A DNA stretch of 14,736 nucleotides from CAYWEP01 sp964457405 (GTDB lineage: Bacteria; Patescibacteriota; Microgenomatia; Levybacterales; UBA12049): NCBI GenBank assembly GCA_964457405.1, contig CAYWEP010000025.1:1-14736 (forward strand), given 5' to 3'. The notes under the pieces were generated by a model. It was given only the letters and a program-made list of their open reading frames with translations. It had not been told where the DNA came from and ran no database searches. Positions 1-5,469 of this stretch are shown here, piece by piece (the stretch's first letter is position 1; each line of letters begins with the position of its first letter). Made by a program: the position numbers and the translations under genes.

Positions 1-11
1 TGCAGCGAAAA

Positions 12-73
12 CTGAGATTTCCTAAATCAGCGAATATTGAGACTTCCTATGACACCTCAATAATTCTGTTTTT
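12..73 (+). terminator. Possible terminator of an upstream gene (weak)
   Basis: Two hairpins can be drawn before the greA promoter. CTGA/TCAG plus TTT/AAA pair around 12-30 with a two-base bulge. TATTGAG (35-41) pairs with CTCAATA (56-62) across a 14-base loop, followed by ATTCTGTTTTT. The stems are AU-rich and the loop is long, so this is at best a weak intrinsic terminator for a gene lying left of the window. No coding sequence is visible in 1-110. Confidence 0.3.
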
Positions 74-77
74 GCAG

Positions 78-106
78 TTGACAAACAGCTAGAATTTGAC
101 TATACT
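78..106 (+). promoter_or_regulatory. Sigma70-type promoter of greA
   Basis: A consensus -35 box TTGACA (78-83) and a near-consensus -10 box TATACT (101-106) are separated by exactly 17 bases. This is the best promoter in the window. The transcript would start near 111-114, giving a leader of about 55 bases before greA. No other good promoter is visible before murB, so it may also drive tdh and kbl. Confidence 0.85.
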
Positions 107-127
107 CACCATGTTTTTGACACTTTT

Positions 128-160
128 TCCCTCAGAATAGTATCGAGGGATTTTGTTTGT
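128..160 (+). promoter_or_regulatory. Hairpin with U-rich tail in the greA leader (possible attenuator)
   Basis: TCCCTC (128-133) pairs with GAGGGA (145-150) across an 11-base loop, followed by TTTTGTTTGT, which is the form of an intrinsic terminator. It sits inside the greA leader, after the promoter and before the start codon. A nine-codon ORF (111-140, MFLTLFPSE) begins at or near the predicted transcription start and stops with TAG inside the hairpin loop, so a ribosome finishing it would disrupt the hairpin. In E. coli the greA leader also contains a terminator with a regulatory role (the GraL RNA); a parallel here is inference. Confidence 0.45.
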
Positions 161-167
161 CTAGCTT

Positions 168-641
168 ATGGGCAGTAAAAAAATATATCTCACAAAAGAT
201 GGGTTAACGGGTCTTCAGAAAGAACATGAAGAGTTAACGAAAAAAAAGCGTCCCGAAGTACTGGCACGCGTATCTGCCGCGCGGGATCTGGGAGACCTTT
301 CAGAGAATGCAGAGTATGTTGCGGCGCGCGAAGAATTATCGTTTATTGATGGAAGAATTGACGAGCTTGATGATATTTTGAAAGAGGTGGTATTGATTAA
401 CGCGACAAATGGTAAAGCAGGCGAGAGAAATATAAAATTAGGCTCAAAAGTTACAGTCAGAATTGACGGGAAAAAAGAAGTGTATATCGTTGTCGGCGAA
501 TTTGAGGCAGATCCTTTGGCGCGAAAAATCTCTCATGAATCGCCGCTTGGTAAAGCACTTTTAGGTAAAAAAGTTGGAGACAAAGTGGAAGTGAGCGCTC
601 CTGCAGGAAAGATTGTCTACACAATTGTGTCAATTAGCTAA
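168..641 (+). CDS. greA: Transcription elongation factor GreA
   Basis: GreA binds in the secondary channel of RNA polymerase and stimulates cleavage of backtracked RNA, rescuing paused complexes. The 157-residue length is standard. The first ~75 residues form the antiparallel coiled coil; its tip carries GDLSENAEY with the two acidic residues (D43, E46) that help position catalytic Mg in the polymerase. Residues ~80-157 form the FKBP-like C-terminal domain (LGSKVTVRIDGK, SPLGKALLGKKVGD). No Shine-Dalgarno sequence precedes the ATG, but the start matches the family and sits 27 bases after the leader ORF stop. It is the first gene after the strong promoter, and tdh follows after 27 bases that include the perfect palindrome AAGATTAATCTT (654-665). 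Identification is secure. Confidence 0.97.
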   Translation: MGSKKIYLTKDGLTGLQKEHEELTKKKRPEVLARVSAARDLGDLSENAEYVAAREELSFIDGRIDELDDILKEVVLINATNGKAGERNIKLGSKVTVRIDGKKEVYIVVGEFEADPLARKISHESPLGKALLGKKVGDKVEVSAPAGKIVYTIVSIS

Positions 642-668
642 CTTCACTTCTCCAAGATTAATCTTCTT

Positions 669-1691
669 ATGAAGTCGCAACAGATGATTGCTGTTCTGAA
701 GGAAAAACCGCAAAAAGGCGTGACAATCAAGAAGGTACCTGTGCCAATACTTGGAGACGATGAGGTACTCGTAAAGGTACTCTTCAGCTCAATTTGTGGC
801 ACAGACGTCGGTATTTATGATTGGATACCATGGGCGAAGGATCATATCAAGCCACCTACCATCATTGGCCATGAGATGGTTGGAAAAATTGTCGCAATCA
901 ATACAAAGAAAAAAACGCATTTAGCCGTTGGCGATCTTGTCTCTTCTGAAACGCACATTTACTGTCTTAACTGTTACCAGTGCAGCATTAAAAATTGCCA
1001 CGTCTGTGAGAATATGGAGCTTTTTGGCATCGGCCGAAATGGCGCATTTGCCCAATATGCAACTATCCCCATTCGTACAACCTGGAAAAATGACCCATCG
1101 ATTGATATTGAGGCAATGAGTGTTCAAGAACCGTTGGGAAATGCAGTGCATGTAGTGATGAAAGCAAACGTCAAAGGGAAGCGTGTTTTAGTAGTGGGCT
1201 TAGGGCCAACGGGGCTATGCGCTGGCATGGTCGCTAGAGTCTACGGCGCAAAAGAGGTTGTTGGCATTAATAGACGGGAGTATCGAAGGAAACTTGCTAA
1301 GAAGGTTGGATTTAATCGAGTAGAGGAGACATTACGTTCTCATGAATACGGGACATACGATGTAGTATTGGAGATGAGCGGAAATAAAAGCGGCATACAG
1401 ATGGCATTTGATGCCGTGCGGATCGCAGGAAAAATTATCGCATTTGGCATACCAAAAGAGCTAGTTACCATGAATTGGGGGAAGTATCTCATTAATAAAG
1501 AGCTTTCTATTGATTCTGTGTTTGGTAGACGCATCTGGGAAACATGGAAAGAGACGACAAGAATTCTCAAAAGCGGGGAGGTCGACTTGAAGAAAATTAT
1601 TACCCATACATTCAAGCTGAAAGATTTTGAGAAGGCAATGGAAGTGATGAAATCAGGCGAATGTGGTAAAATAGTGTTAGATGCACAATGA
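669..1691 (+). CDS. tdh: Threonine 3-dehydrogenase-like zinc alcohol dehydrogenase
   Basis: Medium-chain dehydrogenase, probably oxidising L-threonine to 2-amino-3-ketobutyrate in the cytoplasm. Catalytic-zinc residues are C43 (SSICGTDVGIYDW) and H68-E69 (GHE). A structural zinc site is formed by C99, C102, C105 and C113. The Rossmann loop is VGLGPTGLCAG (176-186). The C-terminal segment (FGRRIWETW, IITHTFKLKDFEKAMEVMKSGECGKIVL) closely resembles E. coli Tdh, and the 340-residue length matches. The next gene is the natural partner kbl, with overlapping ends, which supports threonine rather than a general alcohol as substrate. Odd point: after the second Rossmann strand the sequence reads GINRREYRR, where NAD-dependent Tdh has an acidic residue, so NADP preference is possible. 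No Shine-Dalgarno is visible; M6 is an alternative start. A related polyol dehydrogenase cannot be excluded. Confidence 0.85.
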   Translation: MKSQQMIAVLKEKPQKGVTIKKVPVPILGDDEVLVKVLFSSICGTDVGIYDWIPWAKDHIKPPTIIGHEMVGKIVAINTKKKTHLAVGDLVSSETHIYCLNCYQCSIKNCHVCENMELFGIGRNGAFAQYATIPIRTTWKNDPSIDIEAMSVQEPLGNAVHVVMKANVKGKRVLVVGLGPTGLCAGMVARVYGAKEVVGINRREYRRKLAKKVGFNRVEETLRSHEYGTYDVVLEMSGNKSGIQMAFDAVRIAGKIIAFGIPKELVTMNWGKYLINKELSIDSVFGRRIWETWKETTRILKSGEVDLKKIITHTFKLKDFEKAMEVMKSGECGKIVLDAQ

Positions 1692-2901
1692 TATGGGAAA
1701 CTTTCTTGAACAATTTTATACAGGACTCCAAGAAGCCGTTGCCACGGGGAAATCGCCAGTGGTTATTGAGTCCGGTCAAGGCGCATATTTGGAAATTGGC
1801 GGGGGGAAAACGTTAAATCTTTGTTCGAATAACTACCTAGGGTTGGCAAATGATGATCGATTAAGAAAAGCTGCAATCGAAGCAGTTGAAGAATACGGTG
1901 TTGGGACTGGATCTGTGAGAGCACTTTCTGGTACCAATATACTCCATATTGAACTTGAGGAACGTCTGGCGAGATTTAAACATGCAGAAGCATGTCTGGC
2001 ATTGACCGGTGGGTATATGGCAAATCTTGCTGCAATCCAAACAATTGTTGGAAAAGAAGATATTGTTATTTCAGATGAGCTCAATCATGCATCAATCATT
2101 GATGCGGTTCGTCTCGCCCAGCCTCAGCGGAAATTTATCTATCCACATAAAGATATGGCAAAACTTGCAGAGCAACTCGGGCAAGCAGCTGAAATGCGGA
2201 ATACGCCAAAAGCAGACGGAGCGCCACCAGTTATTCTTGTCATTACTGATGGGGTTTTCTCAATGGATGGCGATCTTGCACCGATGAAGGAGATTGTAGA
2301 GCTTGCTGAGCAGTATCAAGCTTTGACCATGGTTGATGATGCGCACGGTGAGGGAGTAGTCGGAGACCACGGACGAGGAATTGTCGATCATTTCGGTCTT
2401 CATGGCAAAGTCGATATTGAAGTTGGGACACTCTCAAAGGCTTTTGGTGTCATGGGAGGGTTCATTACTGGCAGAAAAACACTCATAGATTTTTATCGAC
2501 AAAAAGCTAGACAGTTCTTGTTTTCAAATGGTCTTTCCATCCCTGATACTGCTGCGCTTATTGAGTCGGTAAAGATTTTGGAAGAATCAGATGAGCGGGT
2601 CAAGAAGTTGTGGGAGAATGGTGCCTATTTGAAGGCAGAATTTAAAAAACTCGGCTTTGACACTGGCGAAAGTGAGACGCCAATAACGCCAGTCATGCTT
2701 GGCGATGAAGACCTTTCAGTACAGTTTAGTGCTAACTTACTGGAGAATGATGTCTTTGCAACACCAATCAAATTTCCCATGGTTGCCAAAGGCAAAGCGC
2801 GGATAAGAGTCATGCCATCAGCAGCGCATAGTAAAGAAGATTTAGATAAAGGAATTGCAGCTTTTGCCAAAGTCGCAAAAGAGCTACGCGTGCTACAATA
2901 A
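1681..2901 (+). CDS. kbl: Glycine C-acetyltransferase (2-amino-3-ketobutyrate CoA ligase)
   Basis: PLP-dependent alpha-oxoamine synthase that cleaves 2-amino-3-ketobutyrate with CoA to glycine and acetyl-CoA. Visible family features are NLCSNNYLGLA (46-56), GVGTGSVRALSGT (73-85), the cofactor-stacking H136 in DELNHASI, VDDAHGEG (218-225) and the Schiff-base lysine K253 in GTLSKAFG. At 406 residues it is slightly longer than E. coli Kbl (398). The sequence alone does not separate Kbl from 8-amino-7-oxononanoate synthase (BioF). The overlap with tdh and the absence of biotin genes favour Kbl. The ATG at 1681 overlaps the tdh stop; M5 (1693) is possible. A TGGTAAAAT box at 1665-1672 could be a weak internal promoter, but translational coupling explains the arrangement as well. 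Confidence 0.85.
   Translation: MHNDMGNFLEQFYTGLQEAVATGKSPVVIESGQGAYLEIGGGKTLNLCSNNYLGLANDDRLRKAAIEAVEEYGVGTGSVRALSGTNILHIELEERLARFKHAEACLALTGGYMANLAAIQTIVGKEDIVISDELNHASIIDAVRLAQPQRKFIYPHKDMAKLAEQLGQAAEMRNTPKADGAPPVILVITDGVFSMDGDLAPMKEIVELAEQYQALTMVDDAHGEGVVGDHGRGIVDHFGLHGKVDIEVGTLSKAFGVMGGFITGRKTLIDFYRQKARQFLFSNGLSIPDTAALIESVKILEESDERVKKLWENGAYLKAEFKKLGFDTGESETPITPVMLGDEDLSVQFSANLLENDVFATPIKFPMVAKGKARIRVMPSAAHSKEDLDKGIAAFAKVAKELRVLQ
2892..2899 (+). promoter_or_regulatory. Possible extended -10 promoter giving leaderless murB mRNA
   Basis: TGCTACAAT (2891-2899) has the extended -10 form and ends six bases before the murB ATG at 2906, so transcription would begin at or next to the start codon. 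No good -35 box is found at 16-18 bases. The element overlaps the last codons of kbl. Absence of a Shine-Dalgarno before murB agrees with leaderless initiation, but read-through from greA-tdh-kbl is equally possible. Confidence 0.35.
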
Positions 2902-2905
2902 TTTA

Positions 2906-3865
2906 ATGAAGGTCCACGAGCATTTGCCCCTTAAGGATATACTTTTTTACAAAATCGGCGGTACTGCAAAAATTGTTCTTGAGGTAAAAAGCAGAGATGA
3001 TATTATCGCTGCGTTTGACTATATTAAAAAAAACCACATTAAAAAAGTTCTCGTTGTCGGCTTAGGGTCAAATCTGTTGATGAATGATGCTGATTTTGAC
3101 GGTGCGGTTATTTGGCTTTGCAAACCTAGCAATCAAGATATTTCCCTTACTCCTGATGGGTTGGTGGCGTCTTATGCTGGACAGACAGTAGATGATCTTA
3201 TTCAATTTGGTTTTGCAAATAATCTTATAGGAATTGAGAATTTGGGTGGATTGCCCAGTACTGTCGGAGGTGCGATTTGTGGAAATGCAGGAGCTTTTGG
3301 AGTGGAAATGAAGGATGTTTTGGAAAAAGTTGAGATTTATGATCTTCATGAGGAAGTTGAGAAAATGTTAACGAATGCAGAATGTTTGTTTTACTACAGA
3401 GATAGTTTTTTTAAGTACAATCACAACCTGATTATTTTACAGGGATATTTTCGCTTGCGACCTGCAAGTGATGAGGAAGTTGCGGGAGCGAAAAGAATAT
3501 ATCAGGAAAAAATCGATTACCGAAATAGTAATCATCCGATAGAATACCCCTCCTGCGGATCGGTGTTTAAAAACATTGAAGGCGAAGGCAACGTGCAGAA
3601 AATTCTTGCGGTTTGGCCAGATATACACGAAACTGTTACAAACAAATGGCACGGGAAAGTGTCGATGGGCTATGTGATAAAGCGTCTCGGTTTCTCAGGT
3701 CTTCAGGTCGGCGGAGCCAAAATTACTGAAAAACACGCGAATTATATTTCAAATGTCGATCATGCAAAAGCAGCAGATATCCTGGCAATTATTGAGCAAA
3801 TAAAAGAAAAATTCCACGCCACCTTCGGCTTTTACCCCGAACTCGAAGCGGAGATAGTGAAGTAA
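2906..3865 (+). CDS. murB: UDP-N-acetylenolpyruvoylglucosamine reductase MurB
   Basis: Flavoenzyme that reduces UDP-GlcNAc-enolpyruvate to UDP-MurNAc with NADPH in cytoplasmic peptidoglycan precursor synthesis. FAD-binding signatures are VGLGSNLLMNDADFDG (51-66) and GLPSTVGGAICGNAGAFGVEM (115-135). Active-site features include Y164-R165 (YYRDS), the proton-donor serine S219 in CGSVFKN, and the C-terminal glutamate in ELEAEI (~315). KHANYISN (276-283) is also typical. The reading frame is open back to 2855, but the ATG at 2906 matches the family N-terminus (KIGGTAKIVLEV follows) and lies four bases after the kbl stop. At 319 residues it carries about 20 extra residues after FKN (roughly 224-250, NVQKILAVWPDIHETV region). 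Presence of murB argues for a peptidoglycan wall. Confidence 0.95.
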   Translation: MKVHEHLPLKDILFYKIGGTAKIVLEVKSRDDIIAAFDYIKKNHIKKVLVVGLGSNLLMNDADFDGAVIWLCKPSNQDISLTPDGLVASYAGQTVDDLIQFGFANNLIGIENLGGLPSTVGGAICGNAGAFGVEMKDVLEKVEIYDLHEEVEKMLTNAECLFYYRDSFFKYNHNLIILQGYFRLRPASDEEVAGAKRIYQEKIDYRNSNHPIEYPSCGSVFKNIEGEGNVQKILAVWPDIHETVTNKWHGKVSMGYVIKRLGFSGLQVGGAKITEKHANYISNVDHAKAADILAIIEQIKEKFHATFGFYPELEAEIVK

Positions 3866-3945
3866 AATTCAGTCCAGGAGGCAGAAATCGTTACATAATT
3901 TTTCATAAAGGATAAAAAGAGTAAGAGATTTAGAGATTTTCAATC
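3866..3945. other. Short intergenic stretch after murB
   Basis: This AT-rich stretch lies between the convergent murB and Cas2-like genes. It holds a direct tandem duplication of AGAGATTT (3924-3939). No terminator hairpin with a U run was found for murB. A tRNA T-arm-like string at 3936-3955 was considered and rejected. Nothing else is visible. Confidence 0.4.
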
Positions 3946-3983
3946 GAATCCCACCAATTCAAGCTCGAGCTAAAATTTGTGGG
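3946..3983. repeat. 38-bp dyad-symmetric site, copy 1 (3' side of Cas2-like gene)
   Basis: The layout is GAATCCCAC, 8 bases, the perfect palindrome GCTCGAGC, 6 bases, TTGTGGG. CCCAC and GTGGG arms are symmetric about the centre of GCTCGAGC (3963-3970). It lies 4 bp beyond the stop codon of the minus-strand Cas2/PaaX-like gene. The same layout with the same spacings recurs at 4668-4705 on the other side of the gene. It could be a protein-binding operator, an RNA hairpin with a self-complementary loop, or an end of a mobile unit. Confidence 0.75.
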
Positions 3984-3987
3984 TTTC

Positions 3988-4650
3988 TCATAAACCGAAA
4001 TATGCTTTATAAGCAGAATCATCTTCTAGTTTATCAACCAAAAGATATTTAAGATACTGTCCAACACCATAATATTCTCGCAAAAATTCAATTTCTTTAT
4101 AACAAGCATAGGGAATAATGTAGACACTTTCTTGGATCAGAAGAAATTCTAGCTGTTTTAGTGATCTTCGCATAACCTCTTGCAATTTCTTTTTCTTCTG
4201 CGGGATATCATAGATCACTACTCGCCATTTCTTATCCCAATGCGATGGTTTACTGATTGTCAACTCCCCAAGCGCATACTCAAGGATTCTCTTTTTGCCT
4301 CTCTCTGTTATGATAATTTGCTGTTTTTTTCCACTTTCTTTTATCTCAACAAACTTTCGTTTAGCAAGCCTTCGCAGCGTTTGTCGAAGGTATGCTTGAT
4401 CAAATCGCCTCCAATTTTTCCATTCTTCCTCTTCCCGGAGTGCTTTTGCGAGCATATAGGCAGCTCTGGGTGCTATGAATGCTGCCGCTATTGTTGTTCC
4501 CATTCCAAGTAACAGAAGCACTTTCTTTATTGATGCATGTTGTTTTTCTCGCTTCTCATCTTTTATTTTTTGATATAGCATGTTCGCTAGTACTCCTATT
4601 TGTTTGTCAGTAGGAGTAGTGGGGAATGATATGTCGGTTGCTTCACTCAT
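3988..4650 (-). CDS. PaaX/Cas2-like domain protein, putative transcriptional regulator
   Basis: A 220-residue protein. Residues ~44-66 are strongly hydrophobic (KVLLLLGMGTTIAAAF) and could be a membrane segment or a buried helix. Residues ~75-130 resemble a winged-helix domain (LRQTLRRLAKRKFVEIKESG, ITERGKKRILEYAL). Residues ~137-220 resemble the ferredoxin-like fold shared by Cas2 and the C-terminal part of PaaX: WDKKWRVVIYDIPQKKKKLQEVMRRSLKQL, then SVYIIPYACYKEIEFL. D148 in IYDIP is at the place of the Cas2 metal-binding aspartate. There is no cas1, no other cas gene and no repeat-spacer array, so a CRISPR role is unlikely. DNA-binding regulation is inferred. A likely leaderless promoter and the dyad site lie just upstream, suggesting autoregulation. 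Neighbours on both sides run on the other strand, so it is transcribed alone. Confidence 0.8.
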   Translation of the reverse strand: MSEATDISFPTTPTDKQIGVLANMLYQKIKDEKREKQHASIKKVLLLLGMGTTIAAAFIAPRAAYMLAKALREEEEWKNWRRFDQAYLRQTLRRLAKRKFVEIKESGKKQQIIITERGKKRILEYALGELTISKPSHWDKKWRVVIYDIPQKKKKLQEVMRRSLKQLEFLLIQESVYIIPYACYKEIEFLREYYGVGQYLKYLLVDKLEDDSAYKAYFGL

Positions 4651-4656
4651 AAAACT

Positions 4657-4665
4657 AGCATAGCA
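4657..4665 (-). promoter_or_regulatory. Extended -10 promoter of the Cas2-like gene (leaderless)
   Basis: On the minus strand TGCTATGCT is an extended -10 box ending six bases before the ATG at 4650, so the transcript would start on or beside the start codon. No Shine-Dalgarno is present. The dyad site begins 3 bp further upstream and covers the place of the -35 region, where a bound protein would block RNA polymerase. Confidence 0.55.
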
Positions 4666-4667
4666 CA

Positions 4668-4705
4668 GAATCCCACAAAATTCTGCTCGAGCATGTTCTT
4701 GTGGG
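4668..4705. repeat. 38-bp dyad-symmetric site, copy 2 (promoter side of Cas2-like gene)
   Basis: It has the same layout as copy 1: GAATCCCAC, 8 bases, GCTCGAGC (4685-4692), 6 bases, TTGTGGG. The outer arms CCCACAA (4672-4678) and TTGTGGG (4699-4705) are perfect inverted repeats centred exactly on GCTCGAGC. The arms and core (24 bases) match copy 1 in position, while the spacers differ, which indicates selection on a binding or folding motif rather than recent copying. It overlaps the -35/spacer region of the gene's probable promoter. Confidence 0.8.
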
Positions 4706-4715
4706 AAATAAGCAG

Positions 4716-4736
4716 GAGATAAGAGGTGAGAGGCGA
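4716..4736. repeat. Three tandem degenerate heptamers (GAGRYRA)
   Basis: GAGATAA, GAGGTGA and GAGGCGA follow one another without gaps. The tract is purine-rich and lies between the divergent promoters of the Cas2-like gene and the nucleotidyltransferase-lysS operon. It is one of three heptamer tracts in the window, each with a different unit. Confidence 0.55.
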
Positions 4737-4753
4737 TAAGAAAAGTTTTTATA

Positions 4754-4762
4754 TGCTATCAT
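4754..4762 (+). promoter_or_regulatory. Extended -10 promoter of the nucleotidyltransferase-lysS-rdgB operon
   Basis: TGCTATCAT is an extended -10 box. The surrounding TATGCTATCATACT resembles TATGCTATAGTATC before the PEGA gene at 7694-7708. No good -35 is visible. The transcript would start near 4769, about 8 bases before the leader ORF and 120 before the first full gene. Confidence 0.5.
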
Positions 4763-4776
4763 ACTCGGCTATACCT

Positions 4777-4824
4777 ATGAATTTTGACAATGTTTCAATG
4801 AATGCAAAGAAGCACCTCTCGTAG
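4777..4824 (+). CDS. Putative 15-residue leader peptide with tandem Lys codons
   Basis: ATG at 4777 opens an ORF encoding MNFDNVSMNAKKHLS and ending in TAG (4822-4824). Two adjacent AAG lysine codons are at 4807-4812. The stop lies between the two arms of the first hairpin of the downstream attenuator-like structure. The operon encodes lysyl-tRNA synthetase, so the Lys codons are suggestive. No Shine-Dalgarno is present; the ATG is about 8 bases after the predicted transcription start, close to leaderless. The ORF is short enough to arise by chance; the case rests on its position relative to the hairpins. Confidence 0.5.
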   Translation: MNFDNVSMNAKKHLS

Positions 4825-4869
4825 AGGGGTCTTTTCTCTGTGTTTTGACCCCTCAAGCGAGGGCTTTTT
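4815..4869 (+). promoter_or_regulatory. Attenuator-like leader with three alternative hairpins
   Basis: Four segments can pair in mutually exclusive ways. Segment 1 CCTCT (4815-4819) pairs with segment 2 AGAGG (4823-4827). Segment 2 GAGGGGTC (4824-4831) pairs perfectly, 8 bp, with segment 3 GACCCCTC (4847-4854). Segment 3 CCCTC (4850-4854) pairs with segment 4 GAGGG (4859-4863), followed by CTTTTTC as an intrinsic terminator. A ribosome stalled at the Lys codons (4807-4812) would cover segment 1 and favour 2:3 (read-through). One reaching the stop would cover segment 2 and allow 3:4 (termination). ACCCC in segment 3 can also pair with GGGGT of the ribosome-binding site (4879-4883). The terminator stem is only 5 bp. 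Confidence 0.6.
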
Positions 4870-4889
4870 CGTAGTGAAGGGGTGAGTAT

Positions 4890-5423
4890 ATGAACAATGA
4901 AAACGACGGATTGCTGAAAAGACCAGAAATTGCTCGTGAGACATCGCCTGAAAGGTTTATTGGTTTATTTAGAGAGCTAACAGGGATGCGTCGTATTGAT
5001 GAATTGGTAGAAACGCAAGGCGTAGACGTTTCTGGCCTTGCTGAAATAGCGCGTATTCGAGGAGCAGTTATTGTTGGTTCTAGCGCGGATCCTAATGCGA
5101 CACCAAAAGATCTGGATGTATTACTGGTTGTTGATGAGCTTGTAAATCACTGGGCAGTAGAATATGCAGAGGAGTTACGAAGTAATTTTGATATGGAATT
5201 TAGCATGAGAGCAAAAAATATAGATTTGGAAAGACCGCTCATATTTCAACTCGAGCATGGACGGTTAGATTTGCCGGGTTTTATTCCACTCAACGTAGAA
5301 GAATGTGAACCCTTATATAAAGAGGCAATAGGAAGAACACGAAACCCTCAGGTATTCGCATATGCATTACCATATGGTCATGCAATTGAATCTCTCGTTA
5401 GACAGCTAAGAGAGGAGGAATGA
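4890..5423 (+). CDS. Nucleotidyltransferase-fold protein, function unknown
   Basis: A 177-residue protein. Residues 58-82 (GAVIVGSSADPNA, then PKDLDVLLVVD) contain the GS-x9-DxD signature of the DNA polymerase beta/minimal nucleotidyltransferase superfamily, with G63-S64 and metal-binding D74 and D76. A third acidic residue may be among D101/E103 (FDMEFSM) or D127, but this is not certain. The N-terminal 50 residues look helical and hydrophilic. Substrate is unknown; the fold includes antitoxins that modify toxins, tRNA- or drug-modifying enzymes and inactive relatives. A ribosome-binding site GGGGTGA (4879-4885) precedes the ATG by four bases. It is the first gene behind the attenuator-like leader and lies 46 bases before lysS, so it probably shares its transcript. 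No HEPN partner gene is adjacent. Confidence 0.75.
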   Translation: MNNENDGLLKRPEIARETSPERFIGLFRELTGMRRIDELVETQGVDVSGLAEIARIRGAVIVGSSADPNATPKDLDVLLVVDELVNHWAVEYAEELRSNFDMEFSMRAKNIDLERPLIFQLEHGRLDLPGFIPLNVEECEPLYKEAIGRTRNPQVFAYALPYGHAIESLVRQLREEE

Positions 5424-5469
5424 TAATACGACTCCGTACAGTAAGCAGAGGCTTTTCAGGAGTATGCAC

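Noticed and set aside
1681..2901. BioF (8-amino-7-oxononanoate synthase) as identity of the PLP enzyme
   Set aside because: Motifs fit both, but overlap with a threonine-dehydrogenase-like gene and absence of biotin genes favour Kbl.
2855..2905. Upstream extension of MurB to 2855
   Set aside because: The extra residues derive from the kbl 3' end in another frame and lack family similarity; the ATG at 2906 fits.
3924..3956. tRNA-like 3' end (TTCAATCGAATC followed by CCCACCA)
   Set aside because: No matching acceptor stem, anticodon arm or D arm lies upstream, and the T-loop is not canonical. The CCCACC is part of the 38-bp dyad site.
3988..4650. CRISPR-Cas locus suggested by the Cas2-like domain
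   Set aside because: No cas1, effector gene or repeat-spacer array is present, and the N-terminal half looks like a winged-helix regulator.
4740..4889. T-box or lysine riboswitch upstream of lysS
   Set aside because: The conserved T-box sequence (AGGGTGGAACCGCG type) and the size and core of an L-box are absent; the leader from the predicted start is only about 120 bases.
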